This document shows, piece by piece, positions 58,640 through 64,000 of a stretch of DNA of 64,000 nt. Source of the stretch: Siphonodentalium dalli. Its lineage: Eukaryota > Mollusca > Scaphopoda > Gadilida > Siphonodentaliidae. Numbering within the stretch: the first letter of the stretch is position 1; each line of letters begins with the position of its first letter. Location of the stretch: assembly GCA_032622095.1 (NCBI GenBank), contig CP136066.1, positions 100,339,319-100,403,318 of the forward strand, given 5' to 3'. The notes under the pieces are model-generated. The model did no database searches. It was not told the DNA's origin and saw nothing but the letters and a program-made list of their open reading frames with translations. The position numbers and the translations under genes are program-made.

Positions 58640-58925
58640 GCATGGGCCATGGGCGTTTTATTTATATAAATGGGAATTTTTGGGACGGATTAAGAGTGGA
58701 ACTGCGACCCGGAGGCCGAGTCCGGTAAAAGGTGTAGTTTGGAATTCTGGTGAGATGAATGAGAAACCTTCAGTGATAAGCCGTATATAGTTGTTGTAAT
58801 AATTTGAGGGATTAGTTGTTTTAACGGAATTATGAGTTGGTCATTCGTGAAACCAATATATTCTATAATTACAATCATGATCTTGAGCGCGTTACCATTT
58901 CTGACATTGGTTTTCTTGTTACTTA
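58640..58925 (+). mobile_element. Second copy of the Penelope-like 3' region (uninterrupted)
   Basis: GGGACGGATTAAGAGTGGAA, GGAGGCCGAGTCCGGTAAAA, GTGATAAGCCGTATA, ATTTGAGGGATTAGTTGTTT and CCATTTCTGACATTGG match 34890-35717 joined to 39080-39165. It lacks both insertions, so it provides the empty-site sequence for each. Confidence 0.75.
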
Positions 58926-59546
58926 TAGAGTAGTAATTGCTCGTTCCTCGTATCGTTTTTGAAAGCCGCACGGAATTCATGTACAGTATACACTGTTCTG
59001 CATATCGGTTGTACGTGAGGAGATGGTGATTTAAAAAATGTTTTCCTCCTGTATCAATATCCTTTTTTTAACCTAAATATTCAATACGCACCCTGCTGGA
59101 TATATGTGTGTGGTTTAATGTCCCGCCATACACTCACTCTATAGAATACTATGGCATGCTGAATATGATTCTGTATATCACATCAGGTCTGATTAATACG
59201 ATACTATCTATAACATATAGACTCCTGTCTGGATAACTAACTGATCATCTGGGATCATCCATGATGTTAATCAAACGAGAAAACAAGCTAAATGTCAACA
59301 ATAGAGGTATATTATTGATAGATACATTTTGCGACGCATTTAACACAAATGTGTAAGTCTGTACTTGAGAATTTACTTTTTGCCGAGAAATTGCTACGAC
59401 TTCGTTCCGAACGCCACCATTTCAGTTTGTGATGGCAAATGAATACTGATAATGTCATGTTTTATATTGAGAACAAAGAATTACAAAAAGAGGAGACTAC
59501 AAAATACACGCACGTATTCATGCTCTCAATACAAGACGGTGGCGGG
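58926..59546. other. No recognisable gene
   Basis: Unassigned DNA, including a short dispersed phrase near 59272 shared with 53773. Confidence 0.4.
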
Positions 59547-59784
59547 GTAATGTCGCAAGAGCTATACTCGTCCTTGACCTCGATAAATGGTATACTGGTA
59601 GGGCGCGCATCTATAATCTCAAATCGGCTCCATTCCATCCGCATGTTCAATTTGACTTATATATCAAGATGTTCCACCCACTTTGGTGTTCTAGAAACCA
59701 CCCGAAAAAGACCCGTTAATTAGTTGAATATAACGTGACTGCAAATTATGAAGTGAAGGTCGGGTATAGCTCTTGCGACATTAC
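59547..59784. mobile_element. 238 bp MITE with GTAATGTCGCAAGAGCTATA ends
   Basis: The left end GTAATGTCGCAAGAGCTATA is repeated in perfect reverse complement at 59764-59784, with similarity extending about 30 bp. The inside is unique. No target duplication is clear. Confidence 0.8.
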
Positions 59785-60549
59785 CACTTTACACGACACA
59801 GAGGACCGAAACTCGTCCATGTCCTGGCCTATTTTCTTGCCTGTGACATGTAATTAGGCAATATTTAAAGTCACACATTATGTTCGGACAAATTTAACAC
59901 CGTTTTTTAAACAACGTTCAACTTAAAAAAAAGTCGAAGCAACGATGCTAGGTACAACATAAAAACTTCAAAATACCCTTATTAAACAGCTTAAGTGGTC
60001 GATGGTGCGCAATATTTAAGGTTTGCGGAATCAAAGGTGTAAAAACTATGTGCAGCGTTAATTATTTTGCGTTCTGAATGTACCATAAGTCAATTTAACC
60101 ATATTGAAACTGTATTGTAAATATTTGTTCGACAGCAATCGGGAAAATACACAACGTTTCTTTAATGGCGTTTCGGACTGTGACTGAAAAATGTTGTGAT
60201 GTGGCTAAGCAAACCAGTATATCTATTTACGTTCTCAGGACTATGATGGACAAAATGATTAGTGTATTGCAATTGGATAAATATATCTGCCGCTCGCGTA
60301 CCGGGTGATATATTTATTGTATGCGTCGTTCAGGTGGGGTGTACTTTGTCGATGTGGACTTTGCGCCTGAAAACATCGGGTTTTCAATACACTAATATTT
60401 TATTTGTAAGGCATTTCGAAGTGTCAGCCACTGGTTATCGAACTCACGATTCATGTTATATGTTGCGCTGTATCTCTCGCATTCATCCCTAAATTGAAGA
60501 TCGCGAAGGAAGTTGTATAATATGTTGTAATCGGCATCAAATTTCCACC
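59785..60549. other. No recognisable gene
   Basis: AT-rich DNA. A 76-codon ORF at 60262-60492 has no motif. Confidence 0.35.
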
Positions 60550-61330
60550 TTAGCCGGCTGGTGCATTATTTAAAGTATATGGTCATATAAAATAATATTC
60601 CACTTGTGGTCATATAACACCGGGAGTTATCTAACCCGTGCACAGAATCGCACGATTTGAATCCAGTGTTTGAATCTCCATCAAAGTAACATGTATCCAC
60701 GCCATCCGTATGAAAGTACCTGGCGTATAATATATGCTCCCAACAAGAAAACACCCTCTGGCAATTTAAAGACGGAATGACCTATCAACCGTACGTCAAA
60801 TCACGTACTTACAAACAGTGTTTAACTCGCCATCAAGTATCTGCCTCGTCAGCTGTTCATATTAAAGGCACTGGTGTATAGTGCATTATTTAGAGTATGT
60901 GTCCTTATCAAATAACGCTCCGGTGGCTTATATAAAGCCGGAAGTATTTAACCCGCAACCCAATCACGTGAGTGCATGTATACGCTATACATTGTCTTAA
61001 TCAATTATGCTTCCCCATCAGACTCACATTAATGTCACTGGCGTCTGGCACATTACTTAATGTATGTGTTTATATCAAACTGGTATCTGATTTCTGCGAC
61101 AAAACGGAGAGAATCCTACCCATAAACTTAATCCTGTGGTTATATGCGGTTTTTAATTCGACATCGAGTATTTATCCGCCTCATCGCGCATCAACATTAA
61201 AAATGCTAACGTTCTAGCTCTATCGCATCGTTTAGAGCATGTGGTCATATATAACAAACCAGACCTCCAATGGCTGCGATAAAGCCGGAAATAGTTAAAC
61301 CGTACACCATATGACGTGATTATATACAAT
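60550..61330 (+). repeat. Degenerate ~165 bp tandem repeat, about five units
   Basis: TGGTGCATTATTTAAAGTAT (60560) recurs as GTGCATTATTTAGAGTATG (60880), GGCACATTACTTAATGTATG (61047) and CGCATCGTTTAGAGCATG (61223), with a weaker unit near 60722. Each is followed by GGTCATATA, ATAAAGCCGGAAGTA, TTAACCCG and ATCACGTGA-like phrases. Confidence 0.75.
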
Positions 61331-61399
61331 GAGTAACTTCGAGATCAGCTGCAGCTAGATGCAGCCGGTGTTGGGACCCCGAAGTTACCGATGACCAGA

Positions 61400-61740
61400 A
61401 TATGTGACGTCACATTCCACCAAATCCTGGTTACGAGTTCCCGTACTACCGATCAAATCCAAAATGGCGGACACTGAATAAATGAAAAAGGCGGACAATG
61501 ATTGAATGAATGAAAAAGGTGAATGTGTAGTTGATACATGTAGATTTTTATCTTTGGGTTCGATGGATGTTTTACGAAAACACTTATCTATCTAATTTTA
61601 TGAAACTATTTTTTCACCCACTGACCGACGGTAGGAAGTTGTTACCGGCCGGCTAAGGAAGGTTCGATTGTTGACCTTGACATGACATGACCTTTCGTGA
61701 CGGAAGTAAAATTTATATTTCGCGCATGCGCTAAATGCAA
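61400..61740. promoter_or_regulatory. Candidate promoter: CRE, ATGGCGG and NRF1-like sites
   Basis: TGACGTCA (61406-61413), CAAAATGGCGGAC (61460) and CGCGCATGCGCT (61722) lie within about 330 bp. These match the CREB, YY1 and NRF1 consensus sites that cluster at housekeeping promoters. The following 61900-62600 is GC-neutral, has few repeats and has a (CAA)n run at 62157, as might a 5' untranslated exon. No downstream gene is identified in the window. Confidence 0.3.
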
Positions 61741-63036
61741 TTTTTCGTACTTTAGTAAAATGAAGCAAACAAAGTTTTTCATCTTGCTGAATTCAAACTT
61801 AATTGATTAGAACACGTATTTGAATACGATTATCAGAGTTTACCGAAATTGAATGTGGTATTGAGTGGGAACGTTACATCCTTCCATATGAATTCAACGA
61901 CTATTGGCTGATGAACTGGTTAAAAATTCGATTTGAATCGAAGTTCGAGTGACAGTGACGATGACCGTGAATCGTGATATTGACATTCACATTGTTGTTG
62001 ACATTTTTGATTGAATTTTGTTAGCGGCAACACTCGGGTCTCAACGAGAGAAATTGAGCAACCTTGTACATCAGCGAACATTCTCACAAGAAGAAAACCA
62101 CAGTGTTCACAAGTGATCTACTAATGTTTTCAAATGCAAGTGTCTACTGGAACACAACAACAACAACAACAGCAACACTCAAGTCTCAACACTGACAACA
62201 GTGTGTATAGCAACACCAACAGAATGAAAATGTACCAACTACACTGTGGAATTTGACAATACTATTATAAATAAGATTTGGACTGCATTGGTCTTATTAT
62301 AAAGTCAAGCTGGAGTACATATTCAATTGCAATGGAATTATGGGTGTACAAGTGCCAAAAGACTCAAAAGTTTATTTACAGTTACTACTACTAGTACTAC
62401 CACTACTGCCTGATGAATAAATCCAGTGATTTTCAGTTCTATTTCATCATTGGAAAAGATGCAACACCATTCACTCAGCTTCAACAAATACGAGTTCCAC
62501 TGTTGAGAATGACCGTTACACCATGGACTGTCAAAATGAAACATCAGACTGACCAAATTCTTCAATTGTTGAATAAATCATGTACTACTATATTATGATA
62601 TGATGTAGTAGATATCCATATAAATGAATAATTTCTTCTTTGACTGCCACCCCATAAAATCAATCCAGCATAACCTTGGAGACCTACACGAAGCATACAT
62701 ATTACATATATAAATTCAAAAGAGAAGGTTTAAACATGTATATTATATTGAGAGTCCCAACACACTAACCAGTAACCAGTAACCAGATATGTTTTTATAC
62801 TATAATTACTACAGTAAAAGTAAAACAATTTTGGGAAACAAATTTACAATTTCTTCTGTGCTTAAATTTGAAGCATTTCACTGTTCAGGCTCTAACTTGA
62901 ACCTGGTAATTGTTTGCTTATATCATGTAGCAAGGATTAATTAGACAAATAAATACACAAGGAGTAGATATATATTCCAACTATATATGCATCAGATAAA
63001 ATGATTTAAGCGTTGCACCGGGTAAAGAATGAGTAA
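61741..63036. other. Low-repeat DNA with (CAA)n; no gene proven
   Basis: CAACAACAACAACAACAGCA lies at about 62157. A 61-codon ORF at 62413-62598 reads plausibly (RVPLLRMTVTPWTVKMKHQT) but has no known motif. Could be transcribed sequence of an unseen gene. Confidence 0.3.
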
Positions 63037-63665
63037 TTTATTAGGGCCCCTTCAAGTCATTTCAATTAATTATCACATGAGGTAAACATCACCCATTGCT
63101 TGACAATAAACAAAGTTACCACTATCTTATAAGGTGATAACAGATGCTCTTTATTGCTATAAATTATATTTGTGCGTTTTTAAGTCATCTGATGTTAATG
63201 GCACTTATCCCATGACACTCCCCATGTCAAATTACCCACACATTTTCTGAGCTGATAATAAATGCTCTTCATTGATCATATATGTTAAGATAATTTATTA
63301 GTTCCCCTTTAAGTCACCTGAGGTGAAAGCGCCTAGCCCATGGTCGGGTGACCCCTGTGTACCAATTTTCATACATATCGTCAAAGCTGATAATGAACGC
63401 TCTTTATTGTTCATCACATATGATAATATAATTTTAAAGTTTGCCTTTAGGGTCAATGGCACCTATCCAATGGTAATCCTGGGTCAATTTATCCCTACAT
63501 ACCTTACCAATTTCAAGTGACCAGGGTCCAACTAGTTTGGGTTTGTCATTAATTATTTAATTAAAATTATTTATTGGTGCCCCTTTAAGTTGTCTGAGGT
63601 CAATGCCACTTATCCTATGACACTCAATTTTCCCATGTGTACCAATTTTCATCAACTCCTCTAGC
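63037..63665 (+). repeat. Degenerate ~132 bp tandem repeat, five units
   Basis: GCCCCTTCAAGTCATTTCAA (63046), TTTTAAGTCATCTGATGTTA (63178), CCCCTTTAAGTCACCTGAGG (63305), GCCTTTAGGGTCAATGGC (63442) and CCCCTTTAAGTTGTCTGAGG (63581) head successive units. Each is followed by GGCACTTATCC and, in most, CCAATTTTCAT and GCTCTTTATTG. Confidence 0.8.
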
Positions 63666-63866
63666 CAAAATATATATAAAATATTTGTATGTGAATTTTT
63701 TTTCCATGGTGGGGGGAGATATACAGAGTTGGGAAAGATAAACAGGGGCAGATGACGTGGTATGTGTACACCGGCACCAGCCAATCTTGATACATAGAAT
63801 ATCAGAAGGCATCTTTGTTGAAGACTTATAATCAGTTTTGTCCATATTTTGCCAAGATAAATTATA

Positions 63867-64000
63867 TTAACCCGCTTGCAGCATTAAAGATCCTGTGCCA
63901 GTGCATTCTCCTATATATGTGTCTCCCATAGGGAGAATGCACTGGTTTACAAGGTTGAGGTAAATATTGTTAGGTCAAAGTATGCTCTCATATATGTGAG
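63867..64000 (+). mobile_element. TTAA-ended MITE, copy 3 (cut by window end)
   Basis: Starts TTAACCCGCTTGCAGC and continues AAAGATCCTGTGCCAGTGCA, GGAGAATGCACTGG, TTTACAAGGTTGAGGTAAAT and TATTGTTAGG, matching copy 2 in order and orientation. The right end lies outside the window. Confidence 0.8.

Overview
This window looks like AT-rich nuclear DNA from an animal, most likely a marine invertebrate. The mix of CR1/Jockey-, Tx1/L1- and Penelope-like retroelements, PIF/Harbinger-type transposons, MITEs and TGACCTTGACC-type satellites would suit a mollusc, brachiopod or similar lophotrochozoan, but the phylum cannot be fixed from the sequence. There are no operons, CRISPR arrays, rRNAs or convincing tRNAs. 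No multi-exon host gene could be assembled by eye; the best host-like reading frame is a 142-residue predicted type II membrane protein at 58197-58625.

Layout. 1-2926: a decayed LINE split by a 2.1 kb PIF/Harbinger-like element. 3531-7478: a 115 bp inverted-repeat pair enclosing two abutting inverted-repeat elements. 8090-9640: a 164 bp tandem repeat, a proline-rich ORF and a LINE endonuclease fragment. 10047-12109: a MITE and a second Harbinger-like element. 13322-14608: a satellite dense in AGGTCA half-sites. 15541-17520: a 5'-truncated LINE with a 15 bp target-site duplication. 17999-18295: a coding-like remnant. 18737-19002: a TTAA-ended MITE. 24236-26330: two LINE remnants on the minus strand. 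27625-28420: a 160 bp tandem repeat. 31299-32930: a third minus-strand LINE carrying a palindrome insertion.

34435-41312 is a nest: a Penelope-like ORF and 3' region are interrupted by a 302 bp MITE and by a 3.36 kb foldback element rich in ATGGCGGC-like motifs. 41313-47053 is a tandem array of a 1.35 kb unit (4.25 copies). 47421-50160 is a dispersed element beginning with an ACCCGGCGTTGCCC signature and ending with a GACAGACAGACATTCGC signature. 53244-53461 is a long palindrome. 54600-58010 holds an inverted minisatellite, segmental duplications and a 380 bp tandem repeat. The membrane-protein ORF follows, then a second copy of the Penelope-like 3' region. The right end has a 238 bp MITE, two degenerate tandem arrays, a CRE/NRF1-like promoter candidate and a truncated TTAA MITE.

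The genes do not work together as a pathway; the window is best read as layered transposon insertions. The most unusual features are (i) two palindromes with different arms but similar ends, (ii) a third palindrome with a lone half elsewhere, (iii) the 3.36 kb foldback element and (iv) the 1.35 kb array. All family assignments rest on motifs recognised by eye; no database search was possible.
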